64,000 nt of DNA from Prochlorococcus sp. AG-388-A04 (lineage in GTDB: Bacteria > Cyanobacteriota > Cyanobacteriia > PCC-6307 > Cyanobiaceae): NCBI GenBank assembly GCA_003279935.1, contig QCGL01000003.1, positions 1-64,000 on the forward strand, read 5' to 3'. A program made the translations under genes and the position numbers. How positions within the stretch are numbered: position 1 is the stretch's first letter; the number at the start of each line of letters is the position of its first letter. A model generated the notes under the pieces. It worked only from the letters and a program-made list of their open reading frames with translations, was not told the origin of the DNA and made no database searches. This document shows positions 9,133 through 17,351 of the stretch, piece after piece.

Positions 9133-9255
9133 TTAACTAATAGAAGTTGATTGAGCCCTAGCTTCAAATTTCTTTTTAATGAAATTAAAAAGAAAAATAA
9201 GGACTGGAATATGGGCTAGACCACCAATAATTACTTTAGTTTCTGAATAAGGCAT
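9133..9255 (-). CDS. Small TM hypothetical protein (40 aa)
   Basis: MPYSETKVIIGGLAHIPVLIFLFNFIKKKFEARAQSTSIS. Confidence 0.4.
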   Translation of the reverse strand: MPYSETKVIIGGLAHIPVLIFLFNFIKKKFEARAQSTSIS

Positions 9256-9427
9256 TTAGTAAGTAATAAGATTTAAAGATATTTAAGCATAAATTATATT
9301 TAACAATGAGTATTGTTAAGCAGCTTCAGTCGCAAAAATAGTTTCTTTTGAAAAGACAAAAAGAGGGAAAAGAAGACAAAAACTTATTAGAAAACTTAAA
9401 TCTAATAAAGACAAAAAGACGGTTAAT

Positions 9428-9754
9428 ATGTCAAAAGCTCTCTATGAAGCAATAAAAGATATTCCACTTATTATGTATGGTTCAGATGATCCATTTTGGG
9501 CTAACAGATATAAAGAGAATGATGATTCTTGGGGTTCACACCACTGCTCTGAATATAAAAATAAATATGGTTTACCATCTTATGATCTAAGAAGATTTGG
9601 AATTGCAGCATTATTAAATGAAGGAGTTTCTCCTTACAGGGTTTGTTGAGATGTAGTCAGACATAAAATTCCAGAGATGTCAGAAGTAACAATGATTTAT
9701 AACAGACCAACAACTGATGATCTTATTGAAGCAATGGAAGAGATTGTAAAGTAG
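9428..9754 (+). pseudogene. Tyrosine recombinase (phage integrase) C-terminal remnant, interrupted by in-frame TGA at 9647-9649
   Basis: YDLRRFGIAALLNEGVSPYRVC*DVVRHKIPEMSEVTMIYNRPTTDDLIEAMEEIVK: LRR box, RHK motif, candidate Tyr nucleophile; N-terminal part absent. Confidence 0.65.
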
Positions 9755-9860
9755 ATTCTTTCACACTCATCAAAAGTAAATATCTTATTGACAGGCTTTC
9801 TAAAATTGAAAAGAAAAAGTCACTTTTAAATTATTTTTTGAGAAAAAAGAAATACAATTT

Positions 9861-9878
9861 TTAAACAGTCGACTCTAA
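9861..9878 (+). repeat. Dispersed repeat copy 1 (TTAAACAGTCGACTCTAA)
   Basis: Matches the core of the 12105 and 12467 repeats. Confidence 0.45.
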
Positions 9879-9937
9879 GGGGGACTTTATTTTGAGATTG
9901 TTGGTAAATTATCAAAAGCAACTAAACAATTAATTAT

Positions 9938-10480
9938 TTGATGGAAATTCATAGAAAGACATTACTAAATCTTCTAAAAGAAAGAGCATACAAGAAAGGT
10001 AAATTTACCTTATCTTCTGGTAAAGAATCAGAGCATTACATTAACTGTAAACCTGTTAGTTTATCCTGTGAGGGAAACGCACTTATATCCCATTTGATGA
10101 TAGAACATGTAGAAGATAAATCTGCAGCAGTTGGTGGACTTACACTAGGTGCTGATCCTTTAGTTTGTGGTATCGCACAGAAAGCATATTACTCAAATAA
10201 ACATATTGATGCTTTGATAGTAAGAAAGAATCCGAAAGGATATGGAACAAAAGAAGTTATTGAAGGTAACAAGCCACCTAAAGGATCTATCGTTACAGTA
10301 TTAGAAGATGTAACTACAACAGGTAGTAGTGCCATCAAAGCAGTAAATGTTTTGCGTGATGCAGGTTACATTGTGAATCGTGTTGTTGCAATCGTTGATA
10401 GAATAGAGGATCACATTATATGGGAAAATAACAAGATAGAATTTATTTCTCTATACAAATTAGAGGATATTATTGAATGA
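9938..10480 (+). CDS. pyrE: Orotate phosphoribosyltransferase
   Basis: FTLSSGKESEHYINCKPV, VTVLEDVTTTGSSAIKAV PRPP-binding motif. Confidence 0.92.
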   Translation: MMEIHRKTLLNLLKERAYKKGKFTLSSGKESEHYINCKPVSLSCEGNALISHLMIEHVEDKSAAVGGLTLGADPLVCGIAQKAYYSNKHIDALIVRKNPKGYGTKEVIEGNKPPKGSIVTVLEDVTTTGSSAIKAVNVLRDAGYIVNRVVAIVDRIEDHIIWENNKIEFISLYKLEDIIE

Positions 10481-10507
10481 ATTGTTGGCAATTTACACCT
10501 CTAATAA

Positions 10508-10527
10508 TTATTGACGGTCGATCCTAA
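10508..10527 (+). repeat. Dispersed repeat copy 2 (TTATTGACGGTCGATCCTAA)
   Basis: Near-identical to TTATTAACAGTCGATCTAAA. Confidence 0.5.
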
Positions 10528-10630
10528 TTAAAGGAGTAAATTTTTATTTTTTTAAGATATGAATTTCAAAAAATAACAAAGTAATTGGTGAAAAATTATA
10601 TTAATTTGTTTTCATCAGTAATAATTATTT

Positions 10631-10942
10631 ATGACTACTTATCAGGTTTTTTGGGCTTTCCCTAATCAGGAAGCTAGCGTTAAATGTACTCCAGCTTTCG
10701 TTCAATATTTAACGGAGGGTAAGCAGGGTGACAAGTTTGAAGGGTTTGAAATTAAATATAGAGTCTTAGATCCACAAAACGGAACAGGAAATTTTATTGT
10801 GGAGGCTGAAAGTCCACAAAAGATTTGGGAACATACTGCTCCATGGATTAAAGGATTTGGAGTGAAAGTTGAAATAAGAGTAATGATGACTGATGAAGAA
10901 TTTCTTGAGACCGCTAAAAAATTAGAACTTGATAAAGTTTAG
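10631..10942 (+). CDS. DUF3303-like protein
   Basis: GTGNFIVEAESPQKIWEHTAPWIKGFGVKVEIRVMMTDEE. Confidence 0.75.
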   Translation: MTTYQVFWAFPNQEASVKCTPAFVQYLTEGKQGDKFEGFEIKYRVLDPQNGTGNFIVEAESPQKIWEHTAPWIKGFGVKVEIRVMMTDEEFLETAKKLELDKV

Positions 10943-10972
10943 ACTTATAGAAATCAAAAGTTGATTAAAATT

Positions 10973-10996
10973 GAAGGAATTACATCCTTCTTTTTT
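10973..10996 (+). terminator. Rho-independent terminator
   Basis: GAAGGA-ATTACA-TCCTTC followed by TTTTTT. Confidence 0.7.
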
Positions 10997-11302
10997 ATGT
11001 CTTGTTCAGTTACCTCTGTGTTTACTTTTAAAATTGAAAGCACTTTCGATGAATGGGCTGCAATATTTGATAGTGCAGAAGCAGATAAAAGGCATTCAGA
11101 ATTTTATATTAAGCCACTTTTTAGAGGAGTAAGCAAGGAAGACCCAAAAAAAATAATTGTTATTCATCAAGCTCCAGAAGGAAATGTTCAAAAGTTTGTG
11201 GAAGCAAATGGAGACTGGATGGCAACTCATAGAGTTGACTTATCAACAATGGAGGAATCATCTTGGACTGCTTCATTAACAAAGGAAAGTTGTTGTGATT
11301 AA
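10997..11302 (+). CDS. DUF3764-like protein; start revised from 10961 to ATG 10997
   Basis: Listed TTG start lies before a terminator hairpin; MSCSVTSVFTFKIESTFDEWAAIFDSAEADKRHSEFYIKPLFRGVSKEDPKKIIVIHQAPEG. Confidence 0.75.
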   Translation: MSCSVTSVFTFKIESTFDEWAAIFDSAEADKRHSEFYIKPLFRGVSKEDPKKIIVIHQAPEGNVQKFVEANGDWMATHRVDLSTMEESSWTASLTKESCCD

Positions 11303-11309
11303 AATATTT

Positions 11310-11465
11310 ATGCAAATAATCCATCAAGCTAAAGAACGTGTTTGCCTCTCCTTACTAAATCAAGTAAGTGCTTGTGAAAGACTTCTCGAAGCAGCTGAAC
11401 AAAAAGAAAACAAGATTAGAACTAAAGATCTATTTCTCAAACAACCAGCCCAAATTCGGCAGTAA
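11310..11465 (+). CDS. Small hypothetical protein (51 aa)
   Basis: MQIIHQAKERVCLSLLNQVSACERLLEAAEQKENKIRTKDLFLKQPAQIRQ. Confidence 0.5.
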   Translation: MQIIHQAKERVCLSLLNQVSACERLLEAAEQKENKIRTKDLFLKQPAQIRQ

Positions 11466-11505
11466 TTAAAACAAAAACACACTCATCATTCTTATCAATC
11501 TTCAT

Positions 11506-11542
11506 AAATATATACAGTTCTGGTACATAACTGTATATATTT
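11506..11542. promoter_or_regulatory. Perfect 14-bp inverted repeat upstream of hli
   Basis: AAATATATACAGTT-CTGGTACAT-AACTGTATATATTT. Confidence 0.6.
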
Positions 11543-11628
11543 ATCCGTAATTCCTCTTATAGTCACCTTTGTCTTTACATTTATTCATACTAGTGTTATA
11601 TTTCTTAATATAAGTTCCAACTAAATTC

Positions 11629-11784
11629 ATGAGCTCAAACAAAGTAAAAATCCTTGAAACAAAAAAAGTTGAGAAGGAAAAGGTTATAGCTGAGAAGCTT
11701 AACGGCAGATTTGCAATGATGGGCTTTATTGCTCTTGTTGGCGCTTATCTAACAACAGGTCAAATTATTCCTGGCATGGTGTAA
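11629..11784 (+). CDS. hli: High-light-inducible protein (51 aa)
   Basis: EKVIAEKLNGRFAMMGFIALVGAYLTTGQIIPGMV. Confidence 0.93.
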   Translation: MSSNKVKILETKKVEKEKVIAEKLNGRFAMMGFIALVGAYLTTGQIIPGMV

Positions 11785-11966
11785 TGCTTGAGGCAGGAAT
11801 TAACACTTGGATTAACACTATACTTTTTCCTTTTATGCCAGTCATAACAGTATTTATCGTTAGTGCATTAATGTTGAGTGATTTGCCATGGAATGATGAT
11901 GACGATGATGATGATGGCGGTGGTTTAATCTCCCCTGTATATAACTACGTTCCCCAAGGGGCTTAG
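11784..11966 (+). CDS. hli-linked small membrane protein with poly-Asp tract
   Basis: TAATG overlap with hli stop; hydrophobic N-half, DDDDDDDGGG. Confidence 0.7.
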   Translation: MLEAGINTWINTILFPFMPVITVFIVSALMLSDLPWNDDDDDDDGGGLISPVYNYVPQGA

Positions 11967-12104
11967 AGGATATATATCAAAATGATTTTCATCTCATCTT
12001 TATTAAACTCAGTCCCTTCAAGTTCTAGAGACCTTTTAGAGTTTGGTTTCTTCCTAACTATGGGTATTACAGCTGGAAAAGTAGGACTCTTATGAAAACA
12101 TATC

Positions 12105-12124
12105 TTATTAACAGTCGATCTAAA
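12105..12124 (+). repeat. Dispersed repeat copy 3 (TTATTAACAGTCGATCTAAA)
   Basis: 20/20 identical to 12467-12486. Confidence 0.7.
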
Positions 12125-12150
12125 ATAAGGGGCAACTAATTTTTTAATTT

Positions 12151-12432
12151 ATGTTGTTTCTAATTTCTTATATATTTACTGATGCAAATGCCCAAGAGAA
12201 GGGAGCAAAAATGCTAAAGGAATGGTACGACAAAGGAGGTCCACAAAATAGACCAGAGGGTTATGACGTTAAATCTTGGATTTTCCTACCTCAACATGGC
12301 AATGGTTAATCTTTTGTAGATGCTGATTCTCTAGAGACTATTTGGAAACAGTGGAGTCCTTGGAAAGAATTATTGGAATTTACTATTGAACCTTGTGCAG
12401 ATTTAGATCAAACAGTAGCTTTATATAGTTAA
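12151..12432 (+). pseudogene. DUF3303-like gene with in-frame TAA at 12307-12309
   Basis: MLFLISYIFTDANAQEKGAKMLKEWYDKGGPQNRPEGYDVKSWIFLPQHGNG*SFVDADSLETIWKQWSPWKELLEFTIEPCADLDQTVALYS. Confidence 0.75.
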
Positions 12433-12466
12433 TGAAACGCTTACTACTTGAACCGCTAAAAGATAT

Positions 12467-12486
12467 TTATTAACAGTCGATCTAAA
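12467..12486 (+). repeat. Dispersed repeat copy 4 (TTATTAACAGTCGATCTAAA)
   Basis: 20/20 identical to 12105-12124. Confidence 0.7.
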
Positions 12487-12496
12487 GTTTCAGCAA

Positions 12497-12637
12497 TTAA
12501 ATTTCGCAGCCGCGATATGAAGAGTTCTCTTCACACTTCAGTTTCCAATAAATTACTTTAATATTTGCTCCGTTATCTATATCGTTAATAGTCTTAAAGT
12601 AATTTGGAATAATTGTATAAGGAACTCTTTTATTCAT
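12497..12637 (-). CDS. Small Cys-containing protein, paralogue of 4472-4690
   Basis: MNKRVPYTIIPNYFKTINDIDNGANIKVIYWKLKCEENSSYRGCEI. Confidence 0.6.
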   Translation of the reverse strand: MNKRVPYTIIPNYFKTINDIDNGANIKVIYWKLKCEENSSYRGCEI

Positions 12638-12689
12638 GATTTCCACCTACTTACTACACCTATGTTCTAACTACTAACGCATATCATTT

Positions 12690-12827
12690 ATGAGTATCAA
12701 CATGTACGGTTTAAGGAAGAATAAAGTACGGGAAAAGGATAAACCCCATACCTCCCTTCAAAATCTCTCATATAGTAGATTTGCAGACTTGAAATCCACA
12801 GAACAAAAGACATCGCTCTTAACATAA
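12690..12827 (+). CDS. Small hypothetical protein (45 aa)
   Basis: MSINMYGLRKNKVREKDKPHTSLQNLSYSRFADLKSTEQKTSLLT. Confidence 0.35.
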   Translation: MSINMYGLRKNKVREKDKPHTSLQNLSYSRFADLKSTEQKTSLLT

Positions 12828-12846
12828 AAATAAATACAAATCTCTA

Positions 12847-13020
12847 ATGAAATCTCTGCTTACAAGTAAAAGATCTAAAGCAATACTAGGTATTGGAGTA
12901 TTAGCTATTGGTATTGGTGCAATATCTAAAAAGGTTATCAGTTATCCAGCAGGAGGATGTATGAAAGGAGGCACAGAAATGACTTTCAATTTAGACAAAT
13001 ATATTCTCAATAAGCCCTAG
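12847..13020 (+). CDS. Small membrane protein (57 aa)
   Basis: MKSLLTSKRSKAILGIGVLAIGIGAISKKVISYPAGGCMKGGTEMTFNLDKYILNKP. Confidence 0.45.
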   Translation: MKSLLTSKRSKAILGIGVLAIGIGAISKKVISYPAGGCMKGGTEMTFNLDKYILNKP

Positions 13021-13036
13021 CTAAGGTTAACCCTCG

Positions 13037-13153
13037 ATGAGAGTATATATATGCCCTCACCAAACTATACCTATAAATAGATTACATAGCTGGTATTGCA
13101 GAGAAAGCACTGGTAAGGCACACCCTGGCTATTTGATCTTGGAAAAGCCATAA
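13037..13153 (+). CDS. Small Cys/Trp-containing ORF (38 aa)
   Basis: MRVYICPHQTIPINRLHSWYCRESTGKAHPGYLILEKP. Confidence 0.35.
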   Translation: MRVYICPHQTIPINRLHSWYCRESTGKAHPGYLILEKP

Positions 13154-13229
13154 GACTATTTTAAAAAAGATTCAGATAAAGCTCAAATATTTTAAATTCG
13201 CGCGTCTCGCGATCTGTAGATCTATATAT

Positions 13230-13382
13230 TCAAGCCTTTCTTGTCCCTCCATAACAATATTTCTCTTGATTAGAAATAATGTTCCAACAGTCTTTGCAAG
13301 AAAATATCCAAGTTTTATATTTAATTGATTTAACTCTGTAATGGACTTTGTCTAATTTATTACATACATCACATTGCTTCAT
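13230..13382 (-). CDS. Small zinc-ribbon-like protein (50 aa)
   Basis: MKQCDVCNKLDKVHYRVKSIKYKTWIFSCKDCWNIISNQEKYCYGGTRKA: two CxxC motifs. Confidence 0.6.
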   Translation of the reverse strand: MKQCDVCNKLDKVHYRVKSIKYKTWIFSCKDCWNIISNQEKYCYGGTRKA

Positions 13383-13395
13383 TTCAGAGTATTAA

Positions 13396-13472
13396 GTTGG
13401 TTAGGCAGGTTGGTTAGGCAGGTTGGTTAGGCAGGTTGGTTAGGCACTTTGGTAAGGCATGCTGATAAGGCA
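13396..13472. repeat. 13-bp tandem repeat array, 6 units (GGTTGGTTAGGCA)
   Basis: 3 perfect units plus one 12-bp match, then degenerate CTTTGGTAAGGCA and TGCTGATAAGGCA. Confidence 0.9.
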
Positions 13473-13732
13473 CACCTAATAAAGAAAATAAAATACCTCC
13501 TAAAAACCGTTGCAATAACTAATTTTTAAGAGGTACACCGAATCCCCGCCAGTTCTCTGATGCATCGACCTGGAAAAGCCAGAAGAGGAGTCAAAGTGGG
13601 CTTTCGTTTCCAATTACAGGATTGGTTTACGTCCACATCACGACAGTCTCCTCAAGTCGAAAAAGAGTCAGATCAGAGCACATAAAGAAGAACTTGACCA
13701 AAGATCCAGTAAACAAATATTAACTTATTTCT

Positions 13733-14923
13733 TTAGTCATTTGGAGATGGCCAAATCTCTCTTACCTTATTTAATATTTCTTTTGACTTTTCAACTCTTT
13801 TCGACTGATTATCTTCGTTAATTAAAAACGTTACGTGAGCCATTTTCCTTCCAACACTTTCTTTAGATTTGCCATACCAATGGAGGTTAGAACCCCTAAT
13901 TTGAGATAACAATTCTAATCTTTTTTTTATGGACAAAGGAAATTTTTTACTTAAACCTAGTAAATTTATCATTAAGGATCCTTGGGAATTCATTTTTATT
14001 TCTGGAGGCCTAATGCCTGAAGATATACAAACATATTGATCGAACTGGCTTGAAGAACAAGCTTCAATAGAAAAGTGTGCGGAATTATGAGTTCTAGGAG
14101 CTATTTCATTAATTAATAATCCTTTATCACCATAAAAGAATTCAATTCCCATTACTCCTACATAATTAAGTTCATTTACTATTGATGAGAAAATATTTTT
14201 CGCAAAAGTTTTCAAATCATAATCAATTTCAGCTGGAGACAAAACCCAATCACAAATATTATTTTTTTGAAATGTCTCGACAACTGGAAAGAATCTTATT
14301 GTTCCATCAAAATCTCTTGATCCTACTAAAGCAAACTCATTTTTATAATCAACCCATTCTTCAATAATCCACTCGAATGAACTAGTTTCATTAAAAAAAG
14401 AATTAAGATCTTCTCTGGTATTAATTTTTCTATTTCCTTTACCGTCATATCCTCCTTTATAAGATTTAATCATAAGAGGAAAATTCCAATGCTCAATTTC
14501 TTCATCATCAAGACTTTTAAATTCCTCTATTGTTTTCCATCTTGGTGATGGAAGGTTCAATCTTTCTATTAATATTTTTTGGGATATTCTATCAACCAAA
14601 GGTTGAATTGATTCAAGGCTTGGTACAAAGATATTTTTAGAATCAAATAAATTCAATTTTTCAATTTTAATCCATTCATTTTCAAAAATAATTTTTTCGC
14701 ACTCTTTAATTAAATCCTTATTACCTTTTACCTTTAAGGGATCAGCTTCAATTACATAATCTGCTTTTGAACCTGCTGGATCATTGGAAGATTTAGTTTG
14801 AACGCATACTTTTATTCCTCTATTGTTTGCAGCCTCAGCAAGCATTAAAGCTAATTGACCACCTCCAATTATTCCTATTGAATAATTTTTCTTTATATTT
14901 TCATTATTTTTTTTTAGATTCAT
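13733..14923 (-). CDS. purK: N5-carboxyaminoimidazole ribonucleotide synthase
   Basis: GIIGGGQLALMLAEAANNRGI; ATP-grasp motifs; NEIAPRTHNSAHFSIEA. Confidence 0.95.
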   Translation of the reverse strand: MNLKKNNENIKKNYSIGIIGGGQLALMLAEAANNRGIKVCVQTKSSNDPAGSKADYVIEADPLKVKGNKDLIKECEKIIFENEWIKIEKLNLFDSKNIFVPSLESIQPLVDRISQKILIERLNLPSPRWKTIEEFKSLDDEEIEHWNFPLMIKSYKGGYDGKGNRKINTREDLNSFFNETSSFEWIIEEWVDYKNEFALVGSRDFDGTIRFFPVVETFQKNNICDWVLSPAEIDYDLKTFAKNIFSSIVNELNYVGVMGIEFFYGDKGLLINEIAPRTHNSAHFSIEACSSSQFDQYVCISSGIRPPEIKMNSQGSLMINLLGLSKKFPLSIKKRLELLSQIRGSNLHWYGKSKESVGRKMAHVTFLINEDNQSKRVEKSKEILNKVREIWPSPND

Positions 14924-15064
14924 ATGATGATCTTATTATGATTTTTAATTCTTAACAACTGATTATTTTAATCTATATTTTAATCTAAATTTTAAGTCAA
15001 GATAAGGTTAGAATAAATAAAATCAATTTTAAAATTTATAAAAAACTCTTCTAAAACATTTATT

Positions 15065-16156
15065 GTGGATAAGAACAAAATACTAGTTCCTCTTAGTAAT
15101 AATTCATACGAAGTTATTATAAAACAAGGATTAATTAATAGCATTGGAGAAGAACTAACCCAAATTGGTATTAATAATAATAGAAAAATTCTTATAGTTT
15201 CTAATAAAGAAATCTCAACATTATTTGGGAGCAAACTTCTTAATAATTTAAAAAAGTATAACTTTAATGCTGAAATATTCAATATAAAAGCTGGAGAATC
15301 TCATAAGAACTTGGCAAGTTTAAGTGAGATATTTAATGCTGCTTTTGAGGTTGGTTTAGATAGGAATTCCTTGATGATTGCACTCGGGGGCGGAATTGTA
15401 GGGGATGTCACTGGTTTTGCCGCCGCTACATGGTTAAGAGGTATTGAATATATTCAAATCCCTACAACATTATTATCTATGGTTGATTCATCTGTAGGTG
15501 GTAAAACAGCCGTTAATCATCCTAAAGGAAAAAATCTAATAGGAGCTTTTTATCAGCCAAAAGCTGTTTTAATTGACCCTGAGACTCTAATAACTTTACC
15601 AACGAGGGAATTCAAGGCAGGTATGGCGGAAGTAATCAAATATGGCGTCATAAAAGATAAATCACTTTTCGAATACTTAGAAAATGAAAAGAATAGAGAT
15701 AAAATCCTTAATCTCAAGAACGAATCATTAATAAAAATAATCAATAAATCAATTAAAACCAAGGCTCGTATAGTTTCTGAAGACGAGAAAGAAAAGGGAA
15801 TTCGAGCAATATTAAATTATGGTCATTCCTTTGGCCACGTAATAGAAAATTTGTGTGGATATGGAGAGTATCTACATGGCGAAGCAATATCAATTGGAAT
15901 GAAAATTGCAGGAGATATTGCGACTGAAAAGAATTTGTGGTCAAAAGAGCATTCTTTAAGGCAAGATCATCTTATTGAAAGCTATGGCCTCCCAACACAA
16001 ACACCCAAAATTAAAAAAAATCAAGTAATTAAAATACTTATGGGTGATAAAAAAGTACGTAATGGGAAAATGAGATTTATATTACCCATAGAGCTTGGAG
16101 AAGTTGATATATTTAATGATATAAATGAGACGCAATTCCTAAAATATTTTGATTAG
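15065..16156 (+). CDS. aroB: 3-dehydroquinate synthase
   Basis: [66 protein letters not shown]. Confidence 0.97.
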   Translation: MDKNKILVPLSNNSYEVIIKQGLINSIGEELTQIGINNNRKILIVSNKEISTLFGSKLLNNLKKYNFNAEIFNIKAGESHKNLASLSEIFNAAFEVGLDRNSLMIALGGGIVGDVTGFAAATWLRGIEYIQIPTTLLSMVDSSVGGKTAVNHPKGKNLIGAFYQPKAVLIDPETLITLPTREFKAGMAEVIKYGVIKDKSLFEYLENEKNRDKILNLKNESLIKIINKSIKTKARIVSEDEKEKGIRAILNYGHSFGHVIENLCGYGEYLHGEAISIGMKIAGDIATEKNLWSKEHSLRQDHLIESYGLPTQTPKIKKNQVIKILMGDKKVRNGKMRFILPIELGEVDIFNDINETQFLKYFD

Positions 16157-17343
16157 CGAATACAGATTGAATTTATTTTAAATTTCTTATTATTAAATTT
16201 GCCAAAAACAAACCATTTAAAATCTCCTAAACAGATTGGGTCAACTAATCTCAACAAGGCTTCTCTTCTAGAAAGAGCTTTTGAGATATCATCCTTTAGT
16301 TCATTCTGAATTTCAAAAAGTCGTTCAGCTAAACCAAGTGACAATAATGCCTCTCCTTGTTTGACTATTCCAATAGTTTCAAAACCTAAAGTTTCCGAAT
16401 CATAAATTAAACTTTCAATACAAACATGAGACGTTAAATCACAATCCCCGGGAGACTCAAAAATATTTTCAACAATTTTTTGGTTTTTATAGGAAATTAA
16501 TGTCCCATTACTATTACCCAATGAATAATATCTTTTGGCTTCTTTGGCATAGTCAATTATTAATAAAATTCCATTATTGATTTTTGCATAAATAGCCATT
16601 AACCATTTTTTATTATCTATGTGCCATTCGGTAGTCCATCCTTCTGGAGCATATTTAGGGGGAATATTAATATTTAAGTTTTCCTGAGCAGAGGCAATAC
16701 TTTTTTCTAATTCTTTTGTAATTGAAATTGCTTCAAAGAACAATCTTCCTGATTTCTTATCTATAGAGACTCCTTGCCGTCGCATTTTGCCTTTTAAATT
16801 TATTATTCTTTCTACTGGCAAGGCATCGAGTACCTCATTAGCTAACACAACCCCATTTAAACTTTTATCTTCCAAGTCCTCTAAACTTTTCCATAATATA
16901 TCAAAACCCAGTTTTAAATATGTTTCTAATTTCTTTTGCTGTTTTTTTATCATTCCTTTATTTGGCTCAATAATGATAAAACAAACATTTTTTAATAGTT
17001 TTTTATCGTTAATAAAGAAATACTCAAGTAAACCACTCATAAGACTGCCGTCTCCTGCACCAAACTCAATCACTGATAACTTATCATCACAAATTGTTTT
17101 GCTTTTTACCTGTATCAACCATTCGTAAATTTGTTTAGATAACAAAAACGCGAAGTCATCTGACATTGAAGGCGAAGTAACAAAATCACCCTTAGGGCCT
17201 AAATTAGCTTTACCACTTCCGTAGTATCCATTATTTAGGTCATTCAAAACGAAGTCCATATAGTCATAAAAACTTATAGTTCCTCCCTTTTTTATTATTT
17301 TTTTTATTAACCATTCTTGATTATTCGCGGGTAGACTTTTCAT
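16153..17343 (-). CDS. SAM-dependent methyltransferase, MidA/NDUFAF7-like (DUF185)
   Basis: [52 protein letters not shown]. Confidence 0.88.
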   Translation of the reverse strand: MKSLPANNQEWLIKKIIKKGGTISFYDYMDFVLNDLNNGYYGSGKANLGPKGDFVTSPSMSDDFAFLLSKQIYEWLIQVKSKTICDDKLSVIEFGAGDGSLMSGLLEYFFINDKKLLKNVCFIIIEPNKGMIKKQQKKLETYLKLGFDILWKSLEDLEDKSLNGVVLANEVLDALPVERIINLKGKMRRQGVSIDKKSGRLFFEAISITKELEKSIASAQENLNINIPPKYAPEGWTTEWHIDNKKWLMAIYAKINNGILLIIDYAKEAKRYYSLGNSNGTLISYKNQKIVENIFESPGDCDLTSHVCIESLIYDSETLGFETIGIVKQGEALLSLGLAERLFEIQNELKDDISKALSRREALLRLVDPICLGDFKWFVFGKFNNKKFKINSICIR

Positions 17344-17351
17344 CGGCGAAA

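Noticed and set aside
13396-13472. Possible CRISPR array
   Set aside because: The repeats are contiguous 13-mers without spacers and no cas genes are visible.
16787-17128. 113-aa plus-strand ORF
   Set aside because: Shadow ORF antisense to the MidA-like methyltransferase.
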